Shown one piece after another: positions 41,556-49,756 of a DNA stretch of 64,000 nt. This DNA is from Granulicella sp. dw_53 (lineage in GTDB: Bacteria; Acidobacteriota; Terriglobia; Terriglobales; Acidobacteriaceae). A program made the translations under genes and the position numbers. Location of the stretch: assembly GCF_018449545.1 (NCBI RefSeq), contig NZ_JAAVUR010000020.1, positions 1 to 64,000 on the forward strand. The letters are read 5' to 3'. Under the pieces are notes generated by a model that had not been told where the DNA came from, did not search any database, and was given only the letters and a program-made list of their open reading frames with translations. Positions within the stretch are counted from its first letter, which is position 1, and each line of letters opens with the position of its first letter.

Positions 41556-41792
41556 CTAGAGAGGTGGAGAGTGGCGGTGGAACTGGACGGGGCGGGGACC
41601 TCGTCCATGGTGCCGAAGATCGGTAGGAGGCGAGGATACGAGCTGTCCGCTGTTGCCGAGGCTGGACGTATGGGAGTAGGGCAGCAGCCGATAGCCGTGA
41701 TCGGGACCGCATCCGGTGACGATAGCGGAAGTGGCGAGAAGAACGGCGGCTGGGATGGCTTTGCGAGCTCGTGTCGGGAGAGAGGCACTCAT
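41556..41792 (-). CDS. small putative lipoprotein, 78 aa
   Basis: A short protein with a basic N terminus, a hydrophobic stretch PAAVLLATSAIVTGC ending in a lipobox, and a mature part of about 50 residues rich in histidine, proline and serine (RHHGRGPRPVQFHRHSPPL at the end), which could bind metal. CAGGAG lies seven bases before the ATG at 41792, and a perfect hairpin or operator sits just upstream. No family is recognised, but the start signals and lipobox make coding likely. Confidence 0.65.
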   Translation of the reverse strand: MSASLPTRARKAIPAAVLLATSAIVTGCGPDHGYRLLPYSHTSSLGNSGQLVSSPPTDLRHHGRGPRPVQFHRHSPPL

Positions 41793-41807
41793 CGGAATCT
41801 CCTGAAA

Positions 41808-41831
41808 ATTTGCACTCCGTTGAGTGCAAAT
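41808..41831. promoter_or_regulatory. 10-bp inverted repeat upstream of the small lipoprotein
   Basis: ATTTGCACTC, four bases, GAGTGCAAAT: a perfect dyad eight bases upstream of the ribosome site. The half-sites look like those of the CIRCE element, but the spacer is four rather than nine bases, so HrcA control is doubtful. Confidence 0.55.
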
Positions 41832-41941
41832 GGATGCGATCGCTTTTCGTTAATCTAGACGATCTGGGTCGAATTCGAGTTGCAAGGCGCTTCTTAATAT
41901 TTCGGCGCGTTTCAGAATGGCTTTAGCGGACTGCCTGGGGT

Positions 41942-42382
41942 CTAAACGCGGTGATAGTCGGGCCGCCACTCGGCAACGCTTTGCTTGATGGCCTTCGAGT
42001 CGAGCTCCTGGCTGACGGCGCGAAGGGTCAGCGCGGGAAGCTCCTGGTTCGAAGCGAAGCGCAGGGCGATGAGCTGCGAGGGAGTGAGCTGGGAGATCTT
42101 GGAGTGCTCGGAGGACGGGAGCAGGGAGGCGAGGCGGAGACGCTCCTCCAGGCAGATGACCCGGTCCTGAGCTTTGAGGGCGAAGGCGCGGGAGCGTTCG
42201 GCCATGAGCAGGAAGACGACGGACATGACGATCCACCAGAGATGGCGAGCGAGGTCGACCGATCCCTGGTGGACGGCGGTGTAGATGCTGTAGCCGATGT
42301 TCAGGGCGAGCAGAGGGACGATAACAAGATGAAACTGGGGATCGATACGGGCGTGGTTCTTGAAGGTTTGTGGGGCGGACAT
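41942..42382 (-). CDS. small membrane protein, 146 aa (DUF6526-like)
   Basis: Two membrane helices lie near the N terminus (FHLVIVPLLALNIGYSIY and the LWWIVMSVVFLLMAE stretch), followed by a soluble helical tail with CLEERLRLASLLP and LIALRFASNQELPALTLRAV. The motif pattern fits a family often labelled DUF6526 in Acidobacteria and Bacteroidetes; the function is unknown. Start chosen at the ATG at 42382, where AAAGGAAG lies before it; the longer frame up to 42847 overlaps nfo and is spurious. Confidence 0.68.
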   Translation of the reverse strand: MSAPQTFKNHARIDPQFHLVIVPLLALNIGYSIYTAVHQGSVDLARHLWWIVMSVVFLLMAERSRAFALKAQDRVICLEERLRLASLLPSSEHSKISQLTPSQLIALRFASNQELPALTLRAVSQELDSKAIKQSVAEWRPDYHRV

Positions 42383-42499
42383 GTTCTTCCTTTCGGGTGC
42401 TGTGCTGGCAGAAGTTTTCCGGTGGGGAGAATCATACAGGGCCTGTCGATTGGTGCCAGGGAAGGTGCATGGCGAGGCGCGAGCGTTTAGGCTGGAAGG

Positions 42500-43381
42500 A
42501 TGAGTAAGAGCATAGGTGGAGTGAAGAAGCAGCGCATCGGAGTGCATGTCGGCACGGCAGGCGGGAGCTGGACGGCGGTGGAGCGGGCAGTGGCGGCAGG
42601 GGCGAATACGTTCCAGTTTTTCTCGTCGAGTCCGCGAAGCTGGAAGGCGGCCGCGGTAAAGCCTGAGGACGCGAAGAAGATGCTGGACCTGCGGGCGAAG
42701 CACGACGTGGGGCCGGTGGCGATCCATGCCAGCTATCTGATCAACCTGTGCAGCCAGACGGAGAGCGTGCGGGTAAATGCGACGGCGGCGTTTCGAGGCG
42801 AGGTGGAGCGGGCGCTGGCTCTGGGCGCGGAGTATCTGGTGCTGCATCCGGGAAGCTGGAAGGGCCTGACGCGAGAGGAGGGTCTACGGCTGGCGGCCGC
42901 CTCCATCGAAGAGGCGATCGACGGTCTGGCCTGGCAGGGAAAAGACTTTCGGATTCTGATCGAGAATACGGCGGGAGCGGAGTTCTCTCTGGGCGGAAAG
43001 CTGGAGCAGGTGGCGGAGCTGGTGGAGACCTTGAAGCCATGCGCTCCAGTGGGGGTCTGCCTGGATACCTGCCATGTCCATGTGGCCGGGTACGACATCG
43101 TAACCCCCGAAGGATACGAGGAGACGATGAAGCTGGTAGGAGAGACGGTGGGCTTCGAGGCGGTGAAGGTGTGGCACTGCAACGACGCGAAGGCCGAGAA
43201 GGGATCGAAGCTGGACCGGCATGAGCACATCGGCGAGGGGACGATCGGGGCGGGGGCGTTCCGTCGGCTGCTGCGCGATGCACGCTTCGGCCACGCGGTC
43301 TTTATTGCGGAGACGCCGGTGGACAATCCTGGGGACGAGGCCCGGAACGTAGGGGTGTTGCGGACCTTGGCGGCGGGGTGA
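42500..43381 (+). CDS. nfo: deoxyribonuclease IV / apurinic endonuclease
   Basis: Endonuclease IV, a zinc enzyme that nicks DNA at abasic sites in base excision repair. At 293 residues it is the usual size. Family motifs carry the metal ligands: HASYLINL, LVLHPGSWKG, IENTAGAEFSLGG, CLDTCHVHVAGYD, WHCNDAKAEKGSKLDRHEHIGEG and IAETPVDNP. It is divergent from the small membrane-protein gene, with 117 bases between starts. Confidence 0.93.
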   Translation: MSKSIGGVKKQRIGVHVGTAGGSWTAVERAVAAGANTFQFFSSSPRSWKAAAVKPEDAKKMLDLRAKHDVGPVAIHASYLINLCSQTESVRVNATAAFRGEVERALALGAEYLVLHPGSWKGLTREEGLRLAAASIEEAIDGLAWQGKDFRILIENTAGAEFSLGGKLEQVAELVETLKPCAPVGVCLDTCHVHVAGYDIVTPEGYEETMKLVGETVGFEAVKVWHCNDAKAEKGSKLDRHEHIGEGTIGAGAFRRLLRDARFGHAVFIAETPVDNPGDEARNVGVLRTLAAG

Positions 43382-43497
43382 GGGTGTGGCGGCGTCGATG
43401 TTAGAGGAATAGGACGGTCAGCCGATAGAGCTAATAGCGGAGTTGGCGCACGCCGGTAATGCGCGGGCGAATCGTCGTTGGCGAAAGGGCAAGATCG

Positions 43498-43830
43498 ATG
43501 TCTCTGATTCAGACCTGTAAATGCGAAGAATGCGAAATGCAGAAGTCGTTCGCGAACCACTGGGTGATGCTGTACGAAAAGAACGGCAACCTGGTGATTC
43601 TGCCAAAGTGGGATCCGAAATTAATTCGGCGTACGCGGCACTTTTGCGGGCGGGCCCATGCGAGCCGGTATGTGGAGCGCTGGATCGGGAGTCTCGCGCT
43701 GGCGATGACCTCCGATGCGTCCATTGAGCCTGGGCCGCAGAAGACCTGGCAGCCTCAACTGGTCTCGCAGGTCATCTCGGACGAAGAAGACGAGGCCACG
43801 GCGCTGGAGTTGGCGGCAAGGTACGGCTGA
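43498..43830 (+). CDS. conserved hypothetical protein with a CxCxxC motif
   Basis: 110 residues starting MSLIQTCKCEECEMQ. The CKCEEC cysteines may bind a metal; a basic middle (LIRRTRHFCGRAHASRYVERW) adds a fourth cysteine and a histidine, and the C terminus is acidic. No signal or membrane segment is present. The ATG at 43498 removes an unconserved-looking leader from the open frame at 43459. I do not recognise the family. Confidence 0.55.
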   Translation: MSLIQTCKCEECEMQKSFANHWVMLYEKNGNLVILPKWDPKLIRRTRHFCGRAHASRYVERWIGSLALAMTSDASIEPGPQKTWQPQLVSQVISDEEDEATALELAARYG

Positions 43831-43981
43831 GGTGAGGGCGATTGTTGCTCTGGCGTGGCTTCTCCGATAAATTTCGATGTTTTTTGCGGGTCAAGGCTCA
43901 TGTTAGCGATGGATCTGCCGATGTGGTGCAGTACGGATGCCTCCAATCCGGGGAGCACCCGCTATTGATAAGGAGAGCGAC

Positions 43982-44209
43982 TTGACCCGCTATCGGATTT
44001 ACCGCAATTCGGCAGGGGATACCACCTATATCTCCGCGTACGACGTGAGGGAACGCCAGAATCCCCAGGAGTTTCCAAGTCTGGATATCGCGCTGACCGC
44101 CTTGAGGCAGGGCGGCATCCCGGAGTATGAGATCAGGCGGGTAAGCAAGGAGCTGGCCGCGATCAACGGAGCGATTGTGCAGGTTCCGGAGTCGATCGAA
44201 TTTGTTTGA
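43982..44209 (+). CDS. small hypothetical protein, 75 aa
   Basis: The start is a TTG at 43982 preceded by AAGGAG at six bases, a strong site that outweighs the longer frame from 43937. The sequence begins TRYRIYRNSAGDTTYISAYD and forms a compact alpha/beta pattern (VRERQNPQEFPSLDIALTAL, IPEYEIRRVSKELAAING). Soluble; no known family. Confidence 0.6.
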   Translation: MTRYRIYRNSAGDTTYISAYDVRERQNPQEFPSLDIALTALRQGGIPEYEIRRVSKELAAINGAIVQVPESIEFV

Positions 44210-44339
44210 GCTTGGCGCCAGCCCGAGGGTTCCCGGGCGACGATAAGGAACACTTCAGTGTGCTTGGAGCACTGATAAAACCCATGTTTGAAGGCTTGTC
44301 GGTTTGGAGTTGGTGCGGAGTTCTTTACAATCGGATGAT

Positions 44340-46907
44340 ATGTCCGAGATTTTGATCAACGAGAGCGAACGGCAGGGACGCTATACCCCTGCGGAGATTG
44401 AACCAAAGTGGCAGGCGCGGTGGGACGCGGATGGCGCTTTGTATGCGGCCGAGGGGCATGACTCCGGGAAGCCGAAGTTCTATTGCCTGGAGATGCTGCC
44501 CTATCCAAGTGGCCAGTTGCACATGGGGCATGTGCGGAACTACGCCATCGGCGATGCGCTGGCGCGATTCATGTGGATGCGCGGGTACAACGTCCTGCAC
44601 CCTATGGGCTGGGATGCCTTCGGGTTGCCGGCCGAGAACGCCGCGCTGAAGAACAACACTCCTCCCCGCGAGTGGACGCTGACCAACATCGCCGCCATGC
44701 GCAAGCAGATGCAGCGGATGGGGTTGAGCTACGACTGGTCCACAGAGGTCACGACCTGTCTGCCGGACTACTACCGCTGGAACCAGTGGATCTTCCTCAA
44801 GATGTTCGAGGCCGGGCTGGCCTACCGCAAGAAGAGCAAGGTCAACTGGTGCCCGGAGTGCCAGACGGTTCTGGCGAACGAGCAGGTGATCGACGGCTGC
44901 TGTTGGCGGCACGAGGACACCATCGTCGAGCTGCGCGACCTGACCCAATGGTTTTTGCGAATTACCAAGTACTCCGACGAGCTGCTGACCGGGCTGGACA
45001 AGATGGACGGCTGGCCGGAGAAGGTCCGGACCATGCAGCGCAACTGGATCGGGCGAAGCGAAGGCACCTTGGTCGACTTCGCGGTGGACGGCGAAGTCAA
45101 GGCCGAGGGGTCTACGGGCGACTTGGCGAAGATCACCGTCTTTACGACCCGTGTCGATACGATCTTCGGCGCGACGAGTGTGCAACTGGCTCCCGAGCAT
45201 GCGGTGGCGAAGGCATTTGCGGCGGCGGACGCATCATTGGCCGCGCAGATAGAAGAGTTGCTGGAGCAGCAGAAGAGGGCCCGCGAGGCCGGAGATGTCG
45301 GCGCGATCGAGAAGCATGGCATCCCGACAGGGCGCTTTGCGGTAAATCCGTTCAACGGCGAGCGTGTGCCCATCTGGGTGGCAAACTACATCCTGGCGGA
45401 CTACGGGACGGGCGCGATTATGAGCGTTCCAGCGCACGACGAGCGGGACTTTGAGTTCGCCCAGAAGTACAGTCTGCCGGTACGCCGTGTGATCGCTCCG
45501 AACGTGGACACCGACGCCGCAGGGTTGGAGCTGCCCTACACCGGCGAGGCCGAAGCGGTGCTGATCGACTCCGGACAGTGGACGGGCGAGGCTTGCCTGG
45601 AGGCGCAACAGAAGATGGCGGCCTTTGCCGCAGAGAAGGGATTTGGCACAGCCACAGTCACATACCGCCTGAAGGACTGGGGCGTAAGCCGCCAGCGGTA
45701 TTGGGGCACGCCGATCCCGATGGTGTACTGCCAGCAGGGCCACGAGGGGTTGGAGCCGGGCGGCGTTGTCCCGTTGCCCGAAAGCGCACTGCCGGTCGAG
45801 CTCCCCCCACAAGTAGAGATTACACAGCAGGGCGGCTCTCCACTGGGACGCGTTCCCGAGTTCGTGAACACCGTCTGCCCCGTCTGCGGCGGCCCTGCCC
45901 GGCGCGAGACGGACACGATGGACACCTTCGTCGACTCCAGCTGGTACTTCTACCGCTACACGGACGCGAAGAACTCCACGGCTCCCTTCTCCAGCGAGAA
46001 GGCAAAATACTGGTTCCCGATCGACCAATACATCGGCGGAGTCGAGCACGCAATTCTGCACCTGATCTACTCGCGCTTCTGGACCAAGGTGATGCGCGAC
46101 CTGGGGCTGATCCAGAACGACGAGCCCGCCGCCCGGCTGTTTACGCAGGGAATGGTCGTGAAGGACGGCGCGAAGATGTCCAAATCGCGCGGCAACGTAG
46201 TCAGCCCGGACCTGATGATCGAGCGCTACGGCGCGGACGCGACGCGGATGTACGCGCTCTTCGCTGCTCCGCCGGACCGCGACCTGGAGTGGCAGGAAGA
46301 AGGAGTCGCCGGAATCAGCCGCTTCCTGAGCAGGGTCTACCGGCTCACCATCAAGTACAAGGACGCGCACACTGCGGCAAATACGCTGGCCTCGCAGTCG
46401 GTCGCAGGCGAGAAACTGCTGCGCAAGCTGCACCAGACCATCGCCAAGATCACCCAGGACTTCAGCGGCCGCTGGCACTTCAACACCTGCATCGCGGCCA
46501 TCATGGAGCTGGTGAACGAGGTGCAGTCGGCCGAGGCGGCGATGGACTCCGGCGAGGTGCCCACAGCCACCGTCGCGGAGGTCTTCCGGACGCTGGTGCT
46601 GCTGCTCGCTCCGTTCGCGCCCTTCGTCTCGGCGGAGCTGTGGGCAGAGATCGGCGGCCAGGGACAGGTCTTTCGAACCCCGTGGCCCGTCGCAGACGAA
46701 GCCATCGCACGAGAAAGCGAAGCGGAGATCCCAGTGCAGGTTAACGGCAAGCTGGTAAGCGTCGTGAAGGTTCCCGCAGGCAGCGAAGACGCCGTGGTGA
46801 AGGCAGCCGCGCTGGCCGATGCAAAGGTGATCGCAAGGATCGAAGGCAAGACCGTCGCCAAGACGATCCTGGTCCCCGGCAAGCTCGTAAACCTAGTGGT
46901 GAAATAG
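44340..46907 (+). CDS. leuS: leucyl-tRNA synthetase
   Basis: Class I synthetase of 855 residues that charges tRNA-Leu. The HIGH signature is HMGH at residues 61-64 and KMSKS at about 612-616 (GAKMSKSRGNVV). Between them lies the CP1 editing domain (about 225-420, with TTRVDTIFGATSV and IMSVPAHDERDFEFA). A C-terminal anticodon-binding helical domain and a small terminal domain complete it. The ATG at 44340 starts the conserved protein; the open frame begins at 44304. Confidence 0.97.
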   Translation: MSEILINESERQGRYTPAEIEPKWQARWDADGALYAAEGHDSGKPKFYCLEMLPYPSGQLHMGHVRNYAIGDALARFMWMRGYNVLHPMGWDAFGLPAENAALKNNTPPREWTLTNIAAMRKQMQRMGLSYDWSTEVTTCLPDYYRWNQWIFLKMFEAGLAYRKKSKVNWCPECQTVLANEQVIDGCCWRHEDTIVELRDLTQWFLRITKYSDELLTGLDKMDGWPEKVRTMQRNWIGRSEGTLVDFAVDGEVKAEGSTGDLAKITVFTTRVDTIFGATSVQLAPEHAVAKAFAAADASLAAQIEELLEQQKRAREAGDVGAIEKHGIPTGRFAVNPFNGERVPIWVANYILADYGTGAIMSVPAHDERDFEFAQKYSLPVRRVIAPNVDTDAAGLELPYTGEAEAVLIDSGQWTGEACLEAQQKMAAFAAEKGFGTATVTYRLKDWGVSRQRYWGTPIPMVYCQQGHEGLEPGGVVPLPESALPVELPPQVEITQQGGSPLGRVPEFVNTVCPVCGGPARRETDTMDTFVDSSWYFYRYTDAKNSTAPFSSEKAKYWFPIDQYIGGVEHAILHLIYSRFWTKVMRDLGLIQNDEPAARLFTQGMVVKDGAKMSKSRGNVVSPDLMIERYGADATRMYALFAAPPDRDLEWQEEGVAGISRFLSRVYRLTIKYKDAHTAANTLASQSVAGEKLLRKLHQTIAKITQDFSGRWHFNTCIAAIMELVNEVQSAEAAMDSGEVPTATVAEVFRTLVLLLAPFAPFVSAELWAEIGGQGQVFRTPWPVADEAIARESEAEIPVQVNGKLVSVVKVPAGSEDAVVKAAALADAKVIARIEGKTVAKTILVPGKLVNLVVK

Positions 46908-47867
46908 GTGGCCACTCAGGTGAACGGCGGAACCGGCGTTCCGATCCGCGGAACGCAATCCCTCGTGCACACGCTGGCTCGATGCTGGCGGCAGCCCTCG
47001 CTCACAGGTCTGGAAGTGCTGTGGCGCTGGATCTTCGGAGTCCCCACGCTATGGGTGGTGTACGTGCAGATGCGCAGCATCCTGCTGCTGCACACCGACG
47101 GCACCATGGACGTAGCCCGCCTGGGCATCGACCGCAGGCTCACAGCCGATCCGGTCGGCGTAGCCGCTGCCGATCCGCTGGGCGTAACCGCCAAGATCGG
47201 CGAGGCGGTCGGAATCCTGCTGCCGGACATCCTCCATGTGGCGCTGTGGCTGGTGCCGGTGCTGATGGTCGTCTGGGTGGTCATCTCGTCCGTGGGACGC
47301 ACGCTGATGCTGCGGCGGATGGACAAGGCCCTGCACACCCGCATCGGAACTCTCCTGGTCCTCCAGGCTGTTCGGATGCTGGCGCTCCTCGGAACCTTCG
47401 TGTTGTGGATCTACTGCCTGCGCTGGGTAGCGGACATAGCCGTCACACGCCCGATTACAGCCGGCCAGGAGCCCAACCTCGTGCTGTACTTCGCGCTGAT
47501 GATTGTAGCTACCTTAGGCCTATTTTCCGCATGGGCAGTAGTGAGCTGGGCGCTCGCCGTAGCTCCCCTGGTAGCGATGCTGCGGAACGTAGGTGTCGGA
47601 AGCAGTCTCCAATCCGCATTCCGCCTAGGAGCACTGAAGTCGAAGCTGATCGAAGTAAACCTGGTCATGGGGATCGTCAAGATCGCCCTGATCGTCCTCG
47701 GAATGGTATTTTCCGCCACTCCGCTGCCGTTTGAGAGCGCGACAACGCCCGAGTTCCTGCGCGGATGGTGGATCGGAGTGACGATCCTCTACCTGGTCGG
47801 CTCGGATTTCTTCCACGTAGCCCGGCTCATGGCGTACCTGGAGCTCTGGCGGGCCTACGAGGAGTGA
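46908..47867 (+). CDS. multi-pass membrane protein, unknown
   Basis: 319 residues with five or six membrane segments (LWRWIFGVPTLWVVYVQM, ILHVALWLVPVLMVVWVVIS, LLVLQAVRMLALLGTFVLW, LYFALMIVATLGLFSAWAVVS, VNLVMGIVKIALIVLGMVFS and a last one near the C terminus). The GTG start directly follows the leuS TAG with no gap, so it is probably translated by termination-reinitiation. Composition and codon use match its neighbours. No family is recognised. Confidence 0.72.
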   Translation: MATQVNGGTGVPIRGTQSLVHTLARCWRQPSLTGLEVLWRWIFGVPTLWVVYVQMRSILLLHTDGTMDVARLGIDRRLTADPVGVAAADPLGVTAKIGEAVGILLPDILHVALWLVPVLMVVWVVISSVGRTLMLRRMDKALHTRIGTLLVLQAVRMLALLGTFVLWIYCLRWVADIAVTRPITAGQEPNLVLYFALMIVATLGLFSAWAVVSWALAVAPLVAMLRNVGVGSSLQSAFRLGALKSKLIEVNLVMGIVKIALIVLGMVFSATPLPFESATTPEFLRGWWIGVTILYLVGSDFFHVARLMAYLELWRAYEE

Positions 47868-47944
47868 AAATTTTCTCTCCGTGCCAGACGCTAGTCGGCA
47901 TCTGAATAGAGAAGTGAGTGCTCGCCGGCTCGCGCGGAGTGATT

Positions 47945-48115
47945 ATGTCTTTCGGTATTTATGCGATTGGGTATCTGATTTTGATCATTGGAGTGGCGTA
48001 TCTGGCGCACCTGATGCATATTCCCCAGTCTTATATCGTGGCCGGGGTCATTATTCTGACGGGCATCGGAGTCGTTACCGGAGTGCAAAGCACGCGGCAC
48101 AAGGATCCGAGCTAG
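47945..48115 (+). CDS. small two-helix membrane protein, 56 aa
   Basis: Two hydrophobic helices (MSFGIYAIGYLILIIGVAYL and IVAGVIILTGIGVVTGV) joined by a short HLMHIPQSY loop, with a charged end. GGAG six bases before the ATG at 47945 supports it. It may be a conserved small membrane protein; function unknown. Confidence 0.62.
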   Translation: MSFGIYAIGYLILIIGVAYLAHLMHIPQSYIVAGVIILTGIGVVTGVQSTRHKDPS

Positions 48116-48166
48116 GGCGCACTGCGAGGAAGCTGACGCCGCACTCCCAACATTTACACTGGGAAT

Positions 48167-49726
48167 GTGGATACCTCAACGATAGTCATTCTGGACTTTG
48201 GATCGCAATACACACAGTTGATTGCGCGGCGGATACGGGAGTTCAACGTCTTCTCCGTGGTGCTGCCTTGCACGGTCTCATTGGAGCAGATCAAGGAGCT
48301 CAACCCAAAGGGATTGATCCTCTCGGGCGGGCCCAGCTCTGTCTACGACGCCGACGCTCCCAAGGCAGATCCCGCAATGCTGACGATGGGTGTGCCAGTC
48401 CTTGGCATCTGCTACGGGCTGCAGTTCATCGCGCATCATCTTGGCGGCAAGGTGGAGCCGGCCCCAGCGCGGGAGTACGGACACGCGCAGATAACCGTGA
48501 TCGCGGAAACGCCGCTCTTTCACAGACTGCCCCAGACGATGGACGTGTGGATGTCGCACGGCGACGAGGCCAAGGCCCTGCCGCCGGGATTCAGGCTGAC
48601 GGCGCAGTCGTCGAACGCTGTGGCCGGAATCGAAGATGAGGCGCGACGAATCTGGGCGGTGCAGTTCCACCCGGAGGTCGCGCATACCAAGCAGGGAATG
48701 GAGCTGCTACGCAACTTCGTCGTAGGGATCTGCGGCACAGAGGCGGATTGGACGCCGGAGCACTTCATCCAGACCACGGTTGCGCGGGTCAAGGCACAGG
48801 TCGGGAACGGCCACGCCATCTGCGGACTAAGCGGAGGCGTGGACTCCTCCGTTGCCGCGGTGCTGGTGGCCAAGGCGATCGGCGACCGCCTGACCTGCAT
48901 CTTCGTCGACAACGGCGTGCTGCGCAAGGACGAGTTCGCCAAGGTCCAGAAGACCATGCGCGAGCAGTTAGGCCTGAACGTCGTCGCAGTCGATGCGAGC
49001 GAGCGGTTCCTGGCCCGGCTGGCCGGCGTGACCGATCCCGAGCAGAAGCGCAAGGCGATCGGCAACGAGTTCATCGCCGTCTTCGACGATGAGGCGAAGC
49101 GCATCTTCGAGGCGGAAAAACACGACGGCGAGGACGTCGCCTGGCTGGTGCAGGGCACGCTCTATCCGGATGTAATCGAATCATCCAGCGTTCACGGCCC
49201 CTCGCACACCATCAAGAGCCACCACAACGTAGGCGGTCTGCCCGCGGATATGAAGCTCAAGCTGATCGAGCCGCTGCGCGATCTCTTCAAGGATGAGGTC
49301 CGGCGCATCGGACGCGACCTCGGCATGCCCGATGAGATCATCGATCGGCAGCCATTCCCCGGACCGGGACTCGCCGTGCGCATCCTGGGCGAGGTAACAG
49401 CGGAGCGCGTCGCAATCCTGCAGGAGGCGGACCAAATCGTCGTCGACGAGATCAAGCGCGCCGGACTCTACCGCAAGGTCTGGCAGAGCTTTGCTGTGCT
49501 GCTCCCGGTGAAGTCGGTCGGCGTCATGGGCGACCAGCGGACCTACGCCAACACCTGCGCGATCCGCGCGGTCGAGAGCGAGGACGGCATGACGGCGGAC
49601 TGGGCGCCGCTGCCCTACGAGGTGCTGCGCACCATCTCCAGCAGGATCGTAAGCGAGGTGCGCGGCATCAACCGCGTCGTATACGACATCACCTCGAAGC
49701 CGCCTGGCACGATTGAGTGGGAGTAA
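48167..49726 (+). CDS. guaA: GMP synthase (glutamine-hydrolysing)
   Basis: Converts XMP to GMP in purine synthesis. 519 residues in family order: class I glutaminase with nucleophile C82 (GICYGLQF) and the QFHPEVAH pair H168/E170, ATP-pyrophosphatase with the P-loop SGGVDSS near 222-228, and the dimerisation domain ending in GTIEWE. It starts at a GTG (48167). Confidence 0.97.
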   Translation: MDTSTIVILDFGSQYTQLIARRIREFNVFSVVLPCTVSLEQIKELNPKGLILSGGPSSVYDADAPKADPAMLTMGVPVLGICYGLQFIAHHLGGKVEPAPAREYGHAQITVIAETPLFHRLPQTMDVWMSHGDEAKALPPGFRLTAQSSNAVAGIEDEARRIWAVQFHPEVAHTKQGMELLRNFVVGICGTEADWTPEHFIQTTVARVKAQVGNGHAICGLSGGVDSSVAAVLVAKAIGDRLTCIFVDNGVLRKDEFAKVQKTMREQLGLNVVAVDASERFLARLAGVTDPEQKRKAIGNEFIAVFDDEAKRIFEAEKHDGEDVAWLVQGTLYPDVIESSSVHGPSHTIKSHHNVGGLPADMKLKLIEPLRDLFKDEVRRIGRDLGMPDEIIDRQPFPGPGLAVRILGEVTAERVAILQEADQIVVDEIKRAGLYRKVWQSFAVLLPVKSVGVMGDQRTYANTCAIRAVESEDGMTADWAPLPYEVLRTISSRIVSEVRGINRVVYDITSKPPGTIEWE

Positions 49727-49756
49727 GACAGCAGGATCGGTATACTGACCGCACCT

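Noticed and set aside
41808..41831. CIRCE element for HrcA
   Set aside because: Half-sites are similar, but the spacer is four bases, not nine, and the middle base of each half differs.
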